A stretch of DNA of 64,000 nt, from the NCBI GenBank assembly GCA_963745405.1, contig CAVUWY010000002.1:868001-932000 (forward strand), read 5' to 3'. The stretch is from C-114 sp963745405. GTDB lineage: Bacteria; Chloroflexota; Limnocylindria; Limnocylindrales; CSP1-4. The position numbers and the translations under genes are program-made. Of the stretch, positions 8,361 through 17,700 are shown in pieces; within the stretch, counting starts at the first letter, position 1, and each line of letters opens with the position of its first letter. The notes beneath the pieces are model-generated. The model saw only the letters and a program-made list of their open reading frames with translations. It was not told the origin of the DNA and searched no databases.

Positions 8361-9508
8361 CCCGCGAGCGTCCCCGTCGGCTCGGGCGCGCCGGCCTCGC
8401 GGTCGAGGCGACCGGTCGCCGGAGTCCGGTTCCGCTCGACGGAGGCTCGCAGCGCCCCGACGACCGTCGCCTGCTCGTCATCGGTAAGGCTCGGGTAGAG
8501 CGGCAGGCTCAGACAGCCGGCCGCGATCCGGTCGGTGACCGGCAGTTCGGCCGAGATGCCCCGTTCCAGGACGTACGGCTGGCGATGGACCGGGATCGGG
8601 TAGTAGATCCCGACGCCGATGTCGCTCGTCTTCAGATCGGCGACGACGGCGTCGCGGGCCTCGCCGACGCCGATCGTGTATTGGTGGTAGATGTGGCTCC
8701 GGCCCTCCGGCGTCACCGGCAGCTGGATACCGAGGTCCACGAGCCCCTCGTCGTAGCGGCGGGCCAGCGCCTGGCGCTGGGCGATGGTCCGCTCGAGCTT
8801 GCCGAACTGGACGAGCCCGACGGCGGCCGCGATGTCGGTCAGCCGGAAGTTGTAGCCGAGCATCTCGTGGTGATAGCGCTCGCGCATCCCTTGATTGCGG
8901 TACAGACGGATCCAGTCGGCCAGGTGGTCGTCGTCGGTCGTGATGAGGCCGCCCTCGCCGGTCGTCATGTTCTTCGTTGCGTAGAGGCTGAACGCACCAT
9001 GGCCCCAGCTGCCGGCTCGACGGCCGCGGAAGGTGGCCCCGTGGGCCTGGCAGGCATCCTCCACGACGGCGATGCCATGGCGATCCGCGATGGCCGTGAT
9101 CATGTCCATATCGGCCACGAGTCCGAACAGATGGACCGGGCAGATCGCCCGCGTGCGGGGGGTTATGGCAGCTTCGATGCGCGACGCGTCGATGAGGTAG
9201 GTGTCCGCCTCGATATCGACGAACACCGGCGTGGCCCCCGTGTAGAGGATGGAGCTGACCGTCGCGTTGAAGGTGTGGCCGACCGTGATGACCTCGTCTC
9301 CCGGGCCGAGGCCCAGGCCGGCGAAGATGCACATGAGAGCGACCGTGCCATTCGATACGGCGATGGCGTGCTTCACCCCGACGTACGCCGCCCAGCCCTC
9401 TTCGAGCTCGGCCACTCGGCGACCCTGGACGATCATGCCGCTGGCTATGACGTCGGCGACGGCAGCCGCCTCGTCGGGCCCGATGTCGGGACGGGCGGAC
9501 GGGATCAC
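8357..9508 (-). CDS. DegT/DnrJ/EryC1/StrS aminotransferase, probable UDP-3-keto-GlcNAcA aminotransferase (WbpE type)
   Basis: A PLP enzyme of 383 residues that transfers an amino group to a 3-keto nucleotide sugar. Seen: S-N-G-T-V-A-L in the PLP phosphate region, V-E-D-A-C-Q-A-H-G-A with the PLP-contacting aspartate, and the Schiff-base lysine in S-L-Y-A-T-K-N-M-T-T-G-E-G-G. The start is GTG at 9508, which makes a GTGA overlap with the acetyltransferase stop; longer readings would run inside that gene. Position between WbpB-like and WbpD-like genes supports the WbpE role. Confidence 0.89.
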   Translation of the reverse strand: MIPSARPDIGPDEAAAVADVIASGMIVQGRRVAELEEGWAAYVGVKHAIAVSNGTVALMCIFAGLGLGPGDEVITVGHTFNATVSSILYTGATPVFVDIEADTYLIDASRIEAAITPRTRAICPVHLFGLVADMDMITAIADRHGIAVVEDACQAHGATFRGRRAGSWGHGAFSLYATKNMTTGEGGLITTDDDHLADWIRLYRNQGMRERYHHEMLGYNFRLTDIAAAVGLVQFGKLERTIAQRQALARRYDEGLVDLGIQLPVTPEGRSHIYHQYTIGVGEARDAVVADLKTSDIGVGIYYPIPVHRQPYVLERGISAELPVTDRIAAGCLSLPLYPSLTDDEQATVVGALRASVERNRTPATGRLDREAGAPEPTGTLAG

Positions 9509-10173
9509 GCCGGCGCTCCCCGGGTCGGACGCCCGCTCGTCTCGACGATGGCTTCCGCGTCGGGGATGTAGGTGAAGCTCCGCTCGCAGGAGGCGCACCA
9601 CAGGTCCCGGTCAGGCTCGGGCGTCGCCGGCGCCGCCGCTCCGCTCGCGGCATCGGTAAGGCGAGCGCCACAGTCGCAGACCCAACCGAGACGGCGGGCG
9701 GGATTGCCGGCGACGAGCGCGTTGGCCTGCACGTCGCGAGTGACGACCGCCCCGGCGCCGACGGTGGCGAAGCGACCGATCTCGGTACCGGCGACGACGA
9801 CGGCACCCGCCCCGATGGAGCAGCCGTGGCGGAGGGTTATGGGGGAGACTTCCCAGTCGCTCGCCCGGGCGAGGTCGCCCGTCGAGGTGACCGCCCGAGG
9901 GTAGCGGTCGTTGGTGAGGATGGCCCCCGGCCCGATGAAGACCGCGTCCTCGACCGTGACACCGTGGTAGACCAGCGCGCCGTTCTGGATCTTCACCCGC
10001 TCGCCGACCGAAACGCCCTCGTCGATGAACGCGTCCCGGCCGATGATGCAGTCGACCCCGATGCGGACGCCGGTCCGGACGGCCGCCCGATGCCAGATGC
10101 TCGTCCGTGCCCCGACGGTCACGTCGGCTTCGATATCCGCCGTCTCGTGAACGCGCGCCGAAGGGTCGATCAC
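9505..10173 (-). CDS. Hexapeptide-repeat N-acetyltransferase with C-terminal zinc-ribbon-like tail (WbpD type)
   Basis: A left-handed beta-helix acyltransferase that would acetylate the new 3-amino group. Residues 1 to about 160 are imperfect hexapeptide repeats (I-G-V-D-C-I, I-G-P-G-A-I, V-G-A-G-A-V) ending in V-A-G-N-P-A-R-R-L-G, normal for the family. Unusually, the tail continues with W-V-C-D-C-G-A-R-L-T, a 25-residue Ala/Pro linker, and L-W-C-A-S-C-E-R-S-F-T-Y: two CxC/CxxC knuckles able to bind one zinc ion. The start is GTG at 10173, with AGGAGAA (10183-10189) suitably placed upstream. It is the first gene of the eight-gene operon. Confidence 0.88.
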   Translation of the reverse strand: MIDPSARVHETADIEADVTVGARTSIWHRAAVRTGVRIGVDCIIGRDAFIDEGVSVGERVKIQNGALVYHGVTVEDAVFIGPGAILTNDRYPRAVTSTGDLARASDWEVSPITLRHGCSIGAGAVVVAGTEIGRFATVGAGAVVTRDVQANALVAGNPARRLGWVCDCGARLTDAASGAAAPATPEPDRDLWCASCERSFTYIPDAEAIVETSGRPTRGAPA

Positions 10174-10294
10174 GGGCGGAATTTCTCCTGATTGGCCGGG
10201 TCGCCGCCTATGGGCGCGCCGGTGGGATCGGACGTCGTTCCGGCTCGCTCGGACCGGTCACCCGCCACGGGACGTCGGCTGGTGGCGATGGTCG

Positions 10295-10300
10295 AGTATA
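10295..10300 (-). promoter_or_regulatory. Probable -10 box (TATACT) of the polysaccharide operon
   Basis: TATACT on the minus strand in the gap before the wbp-type operon would give a 5' leader of about 115 bases ahead of the GTG at 10173. I find no good -35 hexamer 16-18 bases upstream. The same hexamer sits immediately before darA and upstream of mreB in this window, which supports its use as a -10. Confidence 0.45.
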
Positions 10301-10336
10301 GCCGAGCCTCCAGCGGGGCCCCGACGGGTCGCGCCC

Positions 10337-11068
10337 TCAGCCGCGGCGGCGGCGTGGTCGGAGGATGGCGAGGACGACGCCGAGGGCCGCCCCGAAGGCG
10401 AGTCCGCCACGCCAGTCGAGAAGCGGCCTGATCTCGCCCTCGACCCGGCGGGCGAAGACGACGAGGGCCATACTGCCGGACTCCATCGTCACTCGTTCGG
10501 CGAGGATCGTCTGGGCCGCCGCCTGCTCGAGGTGGACTTCGCGGGCGAGCACAGCCCTGGCGATCGACCTGCTGATCGTCGCCTCGCCGGCCACGGCTGC
10601 CCCGACGGCACTCATCTCGAGCGACAAGGATTCGGCCCGAGCGGCGCCGACGGCGCCCTGGGTGACGCCGACCGTCCGCCCATCGAGGCGACCGACTGCC
10701 CCGCGGACGATCTCGGCGTCCGCCGATGCACTCGCGGCGACCGACGAGTCGGCGGACGCCACGTCGGCAGCTCCGTCGCCCGAGCGGCGGCTGTTCGCCG
10801 TGCTCGTCGAGGCCGCCTGGCGGGCGGCCTTCGCCGGGCTGGATGCGAAGGCGGATTCGGCAGAGGGCATCGCGTCGGGCGAGGGTTCCGGTCGGGCGGG
10901 TACGGTCCGGGCGCGGGCTCGCGATACCCGCGGACCGGGATCGACGCCGCCCACCTCGGCCGGCACTCGGGCCGCAGATGCGGCCGTCACGTCGGTTGAT
11001 GCACCATGCTTCGACGTGGTCGCGGGGGTCTTGTCGGGGTTCGCCCCGTTCGTCATCTGGTCGGGCAT
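10337..11068 (-). CDS. Hypothetical membrane protein with six exact 15-residue beta-solenoid-like repeats
   Basis: Function unknown. With the start at ATG 11068 (GAGGGAC lies about 8 bases upstream) the protein has 243 residues. Residues 1-120 are Ala/Ser/Pro/Arg-rich and probably disordered. Residues 123-212 form six back-to-back 15-residue units beginning G-A-V-G-R-L-D-G, G-A-V-G-A-A-R-A, S-A-V-G-A-A-V-A, S-I-A-R-A-V-L-A, A-A-A-Q-T-I-L-A and G-S-M-A-L-V-V-F, each with alternating hydrophobics as in parallel beta-helices. Then come R-P-L-L-D-W-R-G-G, one transmembrane helix (about 223-236) and a basic R-P-R-R-R-R-G end. The topology suggests a membrane-tethered solenoid, conceivably a polymer-forming scaffold like bactofilins, though no homology is claimed. 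Confidence 0.7.
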   Translation of the reverse strand: MPDQMTNGANPDKTPATTSKHGASTDVTAASAARVPAEVGGVDPGPRVSRARARTVPARPEPSPDAMPSAESAFASSPAKAARQAASTSTANSRRSGDGAADVASADSSVAASASADAEIVRGAVGRLDGRTVGVTQGAVGAARAESLSLEMSAVGAAVAGEATISRSIARAVLAREVHLEQAAAQTILAERVTMESGSMALVVFARRVEGEIRPLLDWRGGLAFGAALGVVLAILRPRRRRG

Positions 11069-11301
11069 CGGGTAGTCCCTCGTCTGCGCCACATCGTCGT
11101 GGGTCCACTCGTCGTTCACCGGCAGCCTACGCCGGTTCGGCACCGGACGGCGTCGTCGGGTTCCCGGCGGGCGCCGGCGAGGCGCCGAAGGGCCGCCGCT
11201 CACCTATCGCCGAGAAATCGGTATCCTGCCCGACGGCACCGGCGACCTGCGACATCCGACGGCCCCGCGCCGCGACCGCTGCCTCCTGAGGACAACACGA
11301 T

Positions 11302-11385
11302 ATGCGCCTGCCGCTCCTGCCGACCCGTTCGACGAGCCTGGATCACCGCCGGCCACCGACCATCGTCGGGCGGTCGCCGCGATGA
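11302..11385 (+). CDS. Short leader ORF (27 aa) overlapping the DUF3048 start
   Basis: An ATG at 11302 preceded by GAGGA at a 9-10-base distance opens 27 codons (M-R-L-P-L-L-P-T-R-S...) ending in TGA at 11383-11385. That TGA overlaps the ATG of the DUF3048 gene as ATGA. The DUF3048 ATG itself lacks a Shine-Dalgarno site, so ribosomes finishing this ORF probably re-initiate there. It is a coupling or leader peptide candidate. A TATCCT hexamer at 11222-11227 could be the promoter -10. The peptide has no recognisable family. Confidence 0.45.
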   Translation: MRLPLLPTRSTSLDHRRPPTIVGRSPR

Positions 11386-12623
11386 GCCGGCGCTCGATCG
11401 TCGCCATCGTTGTGGCGGTCGTCGTGGTCGGAGGTCTTGCGGGGGTGGCCGCCGGCGGATTCCTCACCTCGAACCCCTCGACCGCACCGTCGAGCAGCGC
11501 CAGCGCCGGGGTGGCCGCCGCAAGCGCCTCGCCATCGGCTGCTCCGAGCTCCGATCTCGGCGGGGGCTCACCGTCGAGCTCGCCATCGGCGAGCCCATCG
11601 CCGACACCGGTGCCGATCCTCGGGCCGCTCGATGGACTGCCGATCACGGCCGCCCAGGCAAAGCTCCATCCGATCGCGGTGATGATCGACGACCTGTCGC
11701 CGGCGCGTCCGCAGTCCGGCTTCAGCGACGCCTCGGTCGTGTGGCAGGCTCCGGCCGAGGGGGGCATCCCCCGCTACATGATGATCTTCCAGGAGGGCCT
11801 GCCGAAAGACGTCGGACCGGTCCGAAGCTCGCGCTACTACTTCATCGCCTGGGCAGCGGAATGGCGCGCGATGTACGTCCATGCCGGCGGATCGCCCCAG
11901 GCACTGCAAACGCTCAGGGCACAGGGCGCAGGTCAGCTCGTCTACAACGTGGACCAGTTCCGCTGGGGCCACTACTTCCGCCGGATCAGCTCGCGCTTCG
12001 CCCCGCACAACCTCTACACGACCGGGAAGCAGCTCCGACAGCTGACGACTCAGGTCAACGCTACGAAGGCGCCCGGAGCTCCGGTATGGCGGTTCGGACC
12101 GGATGCGCCGCTCGAGGCCCGGCCGTCGGGCGGTCGCATCGAAGTCGATTACCTTGCCAACAAGATCATCTACAAGTACGACCGCGCGACGAATACGTAT
12201 CCGCGGTACGTCAGCGGCGGGACGCGCGAGGTGGATGCGGCGACGAAGGTTCCGATCGCCCCGAAGAACGTTGTCATCATGCGCATGCAGTTCGGGCCCT
12301 TGACGAGCGATCCCGAGACCTTCAAACACCGCCTCGAGGCGAAGGTCGTCGGCAGCGGCGTGGCCTGGGTAGCCACGAACGGCAAGACCATCAAGGGCAC
12401 GTGGCGCAAGAAGTCACTGACCGCGCCGACGCAGTTCTTCGACAGCAAGGGCAACCAGATCACGCTGACCGCCGGCCAGACCTTCGTCCAGGTGATGAAG
12501 ACTACCGATACGGTCTCGATCAAGGACGGCAAGGTCCCGCCGGCTCCGAGCCCTAGCGCGAGCCCCGCGTCGCCGAGCCCGTCGCCGTCGGCGCTCGGCT
12601 GGCTCCGCGACATGCCGGCCTAA
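11382..12623 (+). CDS. DUF3048 domain-containing secreted/membrane-anchored protein (YerB family)
   Basis: 413 residues. An N-terminal signal anchor (residues 4-28, I-V-A-I-V-V-A-V-V-V-V-G-G-L) is followed by a Ser/Pro/Ala linker to about residue 75. The DUF3048 fold begins G-P-L-D-G-L-P and includes P-I-A-V-M-I-D-D, S-D-A-S-V-V-W-Q-A-P-A-E-G-G-I-P-R-Y, V-G-P-V-R-S-S-R-Y-Y-F and Y-V-H-A-G-G-S-P-Q-A. The family, known from Bacillus YerB, is extracytoplasmic and has no settled biochemical role. The C-terminus is again Pro/Ser-rich. Its stop overlaps the convergent glycosyltransferase stop (12620-12623). The upstream 27-codon ORF probably couples its translation. Confidence 0.88.
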   Translation: MSRRSIVAIVVAVVVVGGLAGVAAGGFLTSNPSTAPSSSASAGVAAASASPSAAPSSDLGGGSPSSSPSASPSPTPVPILGPLDGLPITAAQAKLHPIAVMIDDLSPARPQSGFSDASVVWQAPAEGGIPRYMMIFQEGLPKDVGPVRSSRYYFIAWAAEWRAMYVHAGGSPQALQTLRAQGAGQLVYNVDQFRWGHYFRRISSRFAPHNLYTTGKQLRQLTTQVNATKAPGAPVWRFGPDAPLEARPSGGRIEVDYLANKIIYKYDRATNTYPRYVSGGTREVDAATKVPIAPKNVVIMRMQFGPLTSDPETFKHRLEAKVVGSGVAWVATNGKTIKGTWRKKSLTAPTQFFDSKGNQITLTAGQTFVQVMKTTDTVSIKDGKVPPAPSPSASPASPSPSPSALGWLRDMPA

Positions 12624-13966
12624 CCGCGGTCTGCGGCATCCCGTCGGTCCGCGGCGATTCCCACCGCGGCGTAGACGGCCCGGGTCTCCCGGGCGACGTC
12701 AGCCCAGGTGCGCCGCGGTCCGGCCGCCCGGGCGCGGCTTTCGGCGGTGATCCGATCGTGGACGGCGTCGTCCGCCCAGGCTGTCGAGATCGCGGCGGCG
12801 AGACGGTCCGGATCGCGAGGCTCGACGAGGATCCCGGCACCGGCGACGAGCTCCGGCAGGGTCCCGACCGCAGACGCGACGACCGGTGTCCCACAGGCGA
12901 GCGCCTCGATCGCCGCCGTCCCGGCCGCCTCGCTCAGGACGGGGAGGACGACCGCGCGAGCACCGGCGACCACCGCCGCGAGCCGCTCCGGCGGCAGGTT
13001 CGGGGCGTAGGAGATGAGCTCGCCGACACCCTCCCGTGCAGCCGCCCGGGCGAGCGCCGCCCGGTCGTCCGGACTCGCCCCGACGAGCAGGATCCGCGGT
13101 GGCCACAGAACTTCATCCGGCCGGGCCCGGGACGAGCGGCGCCGGCCGGGACCGGGGCTTGACGGTCCGGCCGCGGCGAGGGTCGACAGCGCCCGCAGCA
13201 GGGTGACGAGGTCCTGCCGGGCGTCGTAGCGGCCGGGATAGACGAGGTAGCGCCCCGGCAGCCCGAGCCGGGCGACCTCCTCGGCAGTGCCGGCAGCGGC
13301 GCCCGGAGTGAAGGCGGCCCGGGCGGCGAGCGGCACGACGTGGATCCGGTCGCGACGGAGGTGGAGGAGCCGCCGGGCCGCTCGTGCGGACGCCTCGGAT
13401 CCGACGATGACGGCGGCCGCGTCGCGGAGGATCCGGACCCGCAGCCGTCGGCCGAAGCTGGCGATCGCTCCAGCCTGGTACGTGCCGGGCAGCTCCCACG
13501 GGGCAAGATCGAGGACCGAAACGACGACCGGCAGGCCCGACGCGAGCGGCGCCGCCCCGGCGGCCGTGTGGTAGACCGCCCCGTGCGCTCCGCCGCGCTC
13601 CGCGTGCCAGGCGGCGCCGAGCGACACGCCACGGAGCAGGAACGGATCGATGGTCATCGCACCCGAGCGCAGCAGCCGCGTCGGTGGCAGGAGACGTCGC
13701 CCGACGACGTCGAGGCCGTCGAACTCCGGCGCTGCGGTCGGGTCCTCGCCGCCGGCCTGGAGGAGCAGCACGAACGACTCGCCCTCCGCGGGGTCGGCGG
13801 CGTACGCGGCCAGCAGCTCGGTGAGATAGGCCGCCGTGGCCGGTGCCCGGCCAGGCTCCTGGGCCGGGCGGATGTCGAGGACGACCCGAAGCCCGGGCGG
13901 CCGCGAGACCGCCGCCGGCTCGCCGAGACCGAGCCGTCCCGGGGGCGCCTCGGGCCGGTCGGTCAC
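12620..13966 (-). CDS. Glycosyltransferase family 4
   Basis: A 448-residue GT-B enzyme. The N-terminal domain reads L-R-V-V-L-D-I-R-P-A-Q-E; the donor domain has Y-L-V-Y-P-G-R-Y-D-A-R-Q-D-L, a long Ser/Pro/Arg insertion, then L-L-V-G-A-S-P-D-D and the end block P-V-L-S-E-A-A-G-T-A-A-I-E-A-L-A-C-G-T-P-V-V. The first 247 residues of the longer open frame are a shadow of the next gene. GTG at 13966 makes a GTGA overlap with that gene's stop and is the start used. It pairs with the polyprenol-phosphate sugar synthase upstream, so the two may act in lipid-linked glycan assembly. Confidence 0.88.
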   Translation of the reverse strand: MTDRPEAPPGRLGLGEPAAVSRPPGLRVVLDIRPAQEPGRAPATAAYLTELLAAYAADPAEGESFVLLLQAGGEDPTAAPEFDGLDVVGRRLLPPTRLLRSGAMTIDPFLLRGVSLGAAWHAERGGAHGAVYHTAAGAAPLASGLPVVVSVLDLAPWELPGTYQAGAIASFGRRLRVRILRDAAAVIVGSEASARAARRLLHLRRDRIHVVPLAARAAFTPGAAAGTAEEVARLGLPGRYLVYPGRYDARQDLVTLLRALSTLAAAGPSSPGPGRRRSSRARPDEVLWPPRILLVGASPDDRAALARAAAREGVGELISYAPNLPPERLAAVVAGARAVVLPVLSEAAGTAAIEALACGTPVVASAVGTLPELVAGAGILVEPRDPDRLAAAISTAWADDAVHDRITAESRARAAGPRRTWADVARETRAVYAAVGIAADRRDAADRG

Positions 13967-14742
13967 GACCCCGCGGTGTCGCGCCGGCTGCGCGAGCGGA
14001 GGCGAACGCGGATCTCGTCGAAGCGGAGCTGGCAGACCACGACGAGCGCCTCGACGACGATACGGCGGCTCATCTTCGACTGGCCGACCCGCCGGTCGCG
14101 GAACGTGATCGGGACCTCGTGGATGCGCGCCTTCGCCCGGCTCGCCCGATACGTCATCTCGATCTGGAATACGTAGCCCCCGGCGTGGATGCCGTCGAAC
14201 GGGATGCCGGCGAGGGTCTCGCTCCGCCACGCCTTGAAGCCGCCCGTCAGGTCGCTCGGCCGGAGGCTCAGGACGATCCGGGCGAAGATGCTCCCGCCGC
14301 GACTCACGAGCCGTCGCCCGAGGCCCCAGTCGACGACCGAACCGCCCTCGACATAGCGCGAGCCGATGACGAGATCGGCCTCGCCGTCGAGGATCGGGCC
14401 GATGAGGCTGGGCAGGGCCGTCGGGTCGTGCGACCAGTCCGAATCCATCTGGACCACGATCGCCGCGCCGGCTCCCAGCACCTGGCCGAACCCGTCGAGA
14501 TAGGCACGCCCGAGGCCCTGCTTGGCCGGACGGTGGCGGACCTGGATGCGCAGGTCGGCGCCGGCGAGCCCGTCGGCGAGCCGTCCCGTGCCGTCCGGTG
14601 AGCCGTCGTCGACGACAAGAAGCGACGCCTCCGGCAGGTTCTCGAGGATGGCGGCCGTGATCGGACCGATATTCTCGGCCTCGTTGTAGGTCGGCAGCAC
14701 GACCCACACGCCCCGACCCGCCCTCGTCGTCCCTTCCCTCAT
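13963..14742 (-). CDS. Polyprenol monophosphomannose synthase (GT2, dolichyl-phosphate mannosyltransferase-like)
   Basis: Transfers mannose, or a related hexose, from a nucleotide sugar to polyprenyl phosphate on the cytoplasmic face, making the lipid donor for extracytoplasmic glycosylation. Seen: V-V-L-P-T-Y-N-E-A-E-N-I near residue 16, V-V-D-D-G-S-P-D-G-T, the metal-binding D-S-D-W-S-H-D-P, and D-L-T-G-G-F-K-A-W-R. There is no C-terminal GtrA-like membrane domain, so it is the soluble short type (259 residues). ATG 14742 is selected because TACACT sits 7 bases before it, as for leaderless genes here; an upstream start at 14781 would place the promoter inside the gene. Confidence 0.92.
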   Translation of the reverse strand: MREGTTRAGRGVWVVLPTYNEAENIGPITAAILENLPEASLLVVDDGSPDGTGRLADGLAGADLRIQVRHRPAKQGLGRAYLDGFGQVLGAGAAIVVQMDSDWSHDPTALPSLIGPILDGEADLVIGSRYVEGGSVVDWGLGRRLVSRGGSIFARIVLSLRPSDLTGGFKAWRSETLAGIPFDGIHAGGYVFQIEMTYRASRAKARIHEVPITFRDRRVGQSKMSRRIVVEALVVVCQLRFDEIRVRLRSRSRRDTAGS

Positions 14743-14749
14743 CGGGGCC

Positions 14750-14755
14750 AGTGTA
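14750..14755 (-). promoter_or_regulatory. -10 box (TACACT) of a leaderless promoter
   Basis: TACACT on the minus strand ends 7 bases before the ATG at 14742 of the polyprenol-phosphate sugar synthase. Transcription would begin at or next to the start codon. No Shine-Dalgarno site is present. Confidence 0.6.
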
Positions 14756-14788
14756 GCGGCGCGACCGGGCTGGACCGGCACCGCCCGC

Positions 14789-17700
14789 TCAGCGGATGGT
14801 CACGGTCAGCGAAGCGCGGTTCGTGCCCCCGGCGCTGTCGCGGGCGGTCACCGCGACGGTCGCCCGGCCGGAGCCGTGGGCAGCGATCTTGAATGACACC
14901 TGGAAGCGACCGCCACCGAGAGCGACGGTCGTGCCCGCCCTCGGCTTCTTGCCGGCCTGGGCGAGGGTCACCGTCGGCTTGCCGGCCAGCGGCTCGACGC
15001 TGGCGATCGTCACCGTCAGGGTCTGGCCCGTCCGGAGGACGCTCGCCGACGGGGTCATCGAGAATGCCCCGACGAAGATCGACCGCTGGATGGTCGTCGT
15101 TCCACGCGAGGACGTGGCCTGGATCACGGCAGCGTACGCGCCCGGCGCGACCCAGGCGCCGGTGGCGGTTCGCCCGTCCCAGGTCCAGCCGTGGGGTCCG
15201 GCCTTGAGCCGCTGCCCGCCGGCGAGCGTTCGGACGACCGTCCCGCCGGCACCGACGATGCGGACCGTCACGGTCGCAGCACGGCTCAACCGGAGGCTCA
15301 GGTTCGAGGCGGCCAGGAGCCGGTCGCCGTCCTGGGGGTCGAAGGCGGTCGGGCGCCAGCGGGTCGCCCCGAGCGTCCGGTCGACGACGATCTGGCGAGT
15401 GACGATGCTCAGGTTGCCCGCGGCGTCGTAGCCGCCGAGCCGGATCGTGTACGTCCCCTCGGGCACCGGCCGGTGCCGCCGATCGCGGGCATCCCACGTC
15501 ATCGTCCGGCCGCGGGTCGCGGCGAACGACCACGTCCGCACGGTCGTCGTCCCGTGCAGGATCGACAGGATGCCGCTGACGGGTTCGCTGCTGGTCCAGG
15601 TCGCGGCGGCCGTGTCGGCCACGCCGTCGCCGTCGGGAGCGATACGGCTCGGGGCGAGGTTGAGGACGAGCGTCGGCCGGGTGTCGTCGACGACGATCGT
15701 GCCGCCCCGGCCGGCCCGGTTCCCGGCCGGATCCCAGGCCGTGATGGCCAGGCGATAGGCGCCGTCGGGCACGACCCGACCGGCGTCGTCCTGCCCATTC
15801 CAGCGCACGACGGCGCGAGTCCCGCTGCCGGCGATGGTCCGGACGACGGGGCCGACCTTCGAGCCGCTGAGCCGGGCGACCGTGAACGTCCATCGCGTCG
15901 ACCCGGTCGACGTCTCCGTGACGGTGACTCCGTCGGAGCGGCGGTCGCCGTTCGGGGAGATGAGGCCGGCCGTGGACGTCGCCGAGAGGACGTGCGGCGC
16001 GACGCGGTCGAGGGTGACCGCGTAGAGCGCGAGCTGGGTCGGCGTGGTCGGACGGATCGACGGCGCGGCGTACGTCCGACCGTTGTCGCGGCCGACGAGC
16101 TGGACCATGTAGGTGCCGTCGGGGACGGGTCGACCGAGGTCGAGTCGGCCGTCCCAGTCGTACGACTGCGCGCCCGAGCCGACATCGGGGATCCGTCGCG
16201 TCCCGACGAGCGTGCCGTTCGGCCGGAGGATGCGGAGGCTCATCGCGTCGAACTTCAGGTGGTTCTTCCAGCGGATGCGGAGCCGGTCCTGGGAGCCATC
16301 CCGGTTCGGCGAGAAGACCCTGGCACCGAGCGCGGTCGGGCGCTGACCGAGGCTTGCCGACCCGACATCGCCGAACGTGAGCGAATCGATCCCCGCATCG
16401 ACGACCGTCGCGTTCGGGGCGACGGCAGCGCTGACGTAGCTCCGCGAGCTGTTGCGGACGGGGATCCACACGCCGCTCCGGGTGAACCGGACCGCGCTCC
16501 ACTCGGCGAGCGGCCCGGTCACCTGGTACCACGTGTAGCCGTCGGCGCTCCGCGGCCCGCCGACGACGGCGACCATCTGGCCGGCCCGCAGCGTGGCGAC
16601 CGTGCGGGCGGACGTGTCGGGATAGGTCCGGGCGCTGACCACGTCGACCGCGATGCGTCCGAAGCCGCCGATGGCGAGGGACGGCGTCGAGTCGTAGCGC
16701 GAGCCGGCGCTCCAGGCGCCGACGTTGCCCGGGGCATCGGTCGCCCGGACGCGGAAGGCATAGCTGTGCCCGTCGACGCCGAAGTAGACGTCGGAGGTCA
16801 GCGGCGTCCTGCTCCGCCACCCGGTCCACGGGCCACCGTCGACCGCCACCTGCACGTCGAACGACCGGATGGCCGAGACATCGGACGCCCGCCACGACAC
16901 GACGAAGCCTGCGTCGCCGATGGTCGGCGGGAGGACGGCGACGCCGGCCACCGGGGCGGTCGTGTCGTGGACGAACTTGCGGGTGAGGGCGGCATAGAGG
17001 TCCGGTTTCTTCTCGTCGAACCCGAGTGCCCAGATCCCGCTGCCGCGGAGCCCGCTCGTGACGACGAGGTCGTAGCGAGCCTGGAGGGACCGGGCGTCGT
17101 CGTAGTAGACCTGCCGCCAGGTCGTGACGCAGCCGTGGCCGGTAGCACACGTCTTCTTGCGGTAGGCGAACCAGGCGGTCCCCGTCGTCGGGTCGTAGTG
17201 GCGGCCGTACTTCTTGGCCAGGGCCACCGCGGTGGCGTACGTCACCGAGGTCGGGCTCGGGTACTGCGAGCCGGTCTGGGTCGGCGCCCCGAACGACGAC
17301 GTCGTCGTGCTCCACGCCCGACCGTAGTACGGCAGGCCGAGGATGAGCTTCGAGGGCGAGACGCGCTGGGTGTAGGCCTGGATCGTGTCCTCGAGGGTGT
17401 AGCCGGGCCCGCCGAGAGGGTCGATCGAGCCGGCCGTCGAGGCGCCGCCGGTCCGGTAGTCGTAGCCCATGATGAAGATCGCGTCGGCGCCGCCGGACGC
17501 GGTCGCATCCTCGATCGGGTAGTTGCCGATCGCCCCCGTCGTGTCGAAGGTCAGCTGGTAGCCGCGATGGACCCGGTCGAGCTGGCTGCGGACCGCCCGC
17601 ACGAGGGTCGTGAAGTCGGCGGCATGGCCGCTCGCGATCGGCTCGAAGTCGAGGTTGACCCCGTCCGCGCCGCGATCGCGGACGGCCGCGGCGATCTGGC

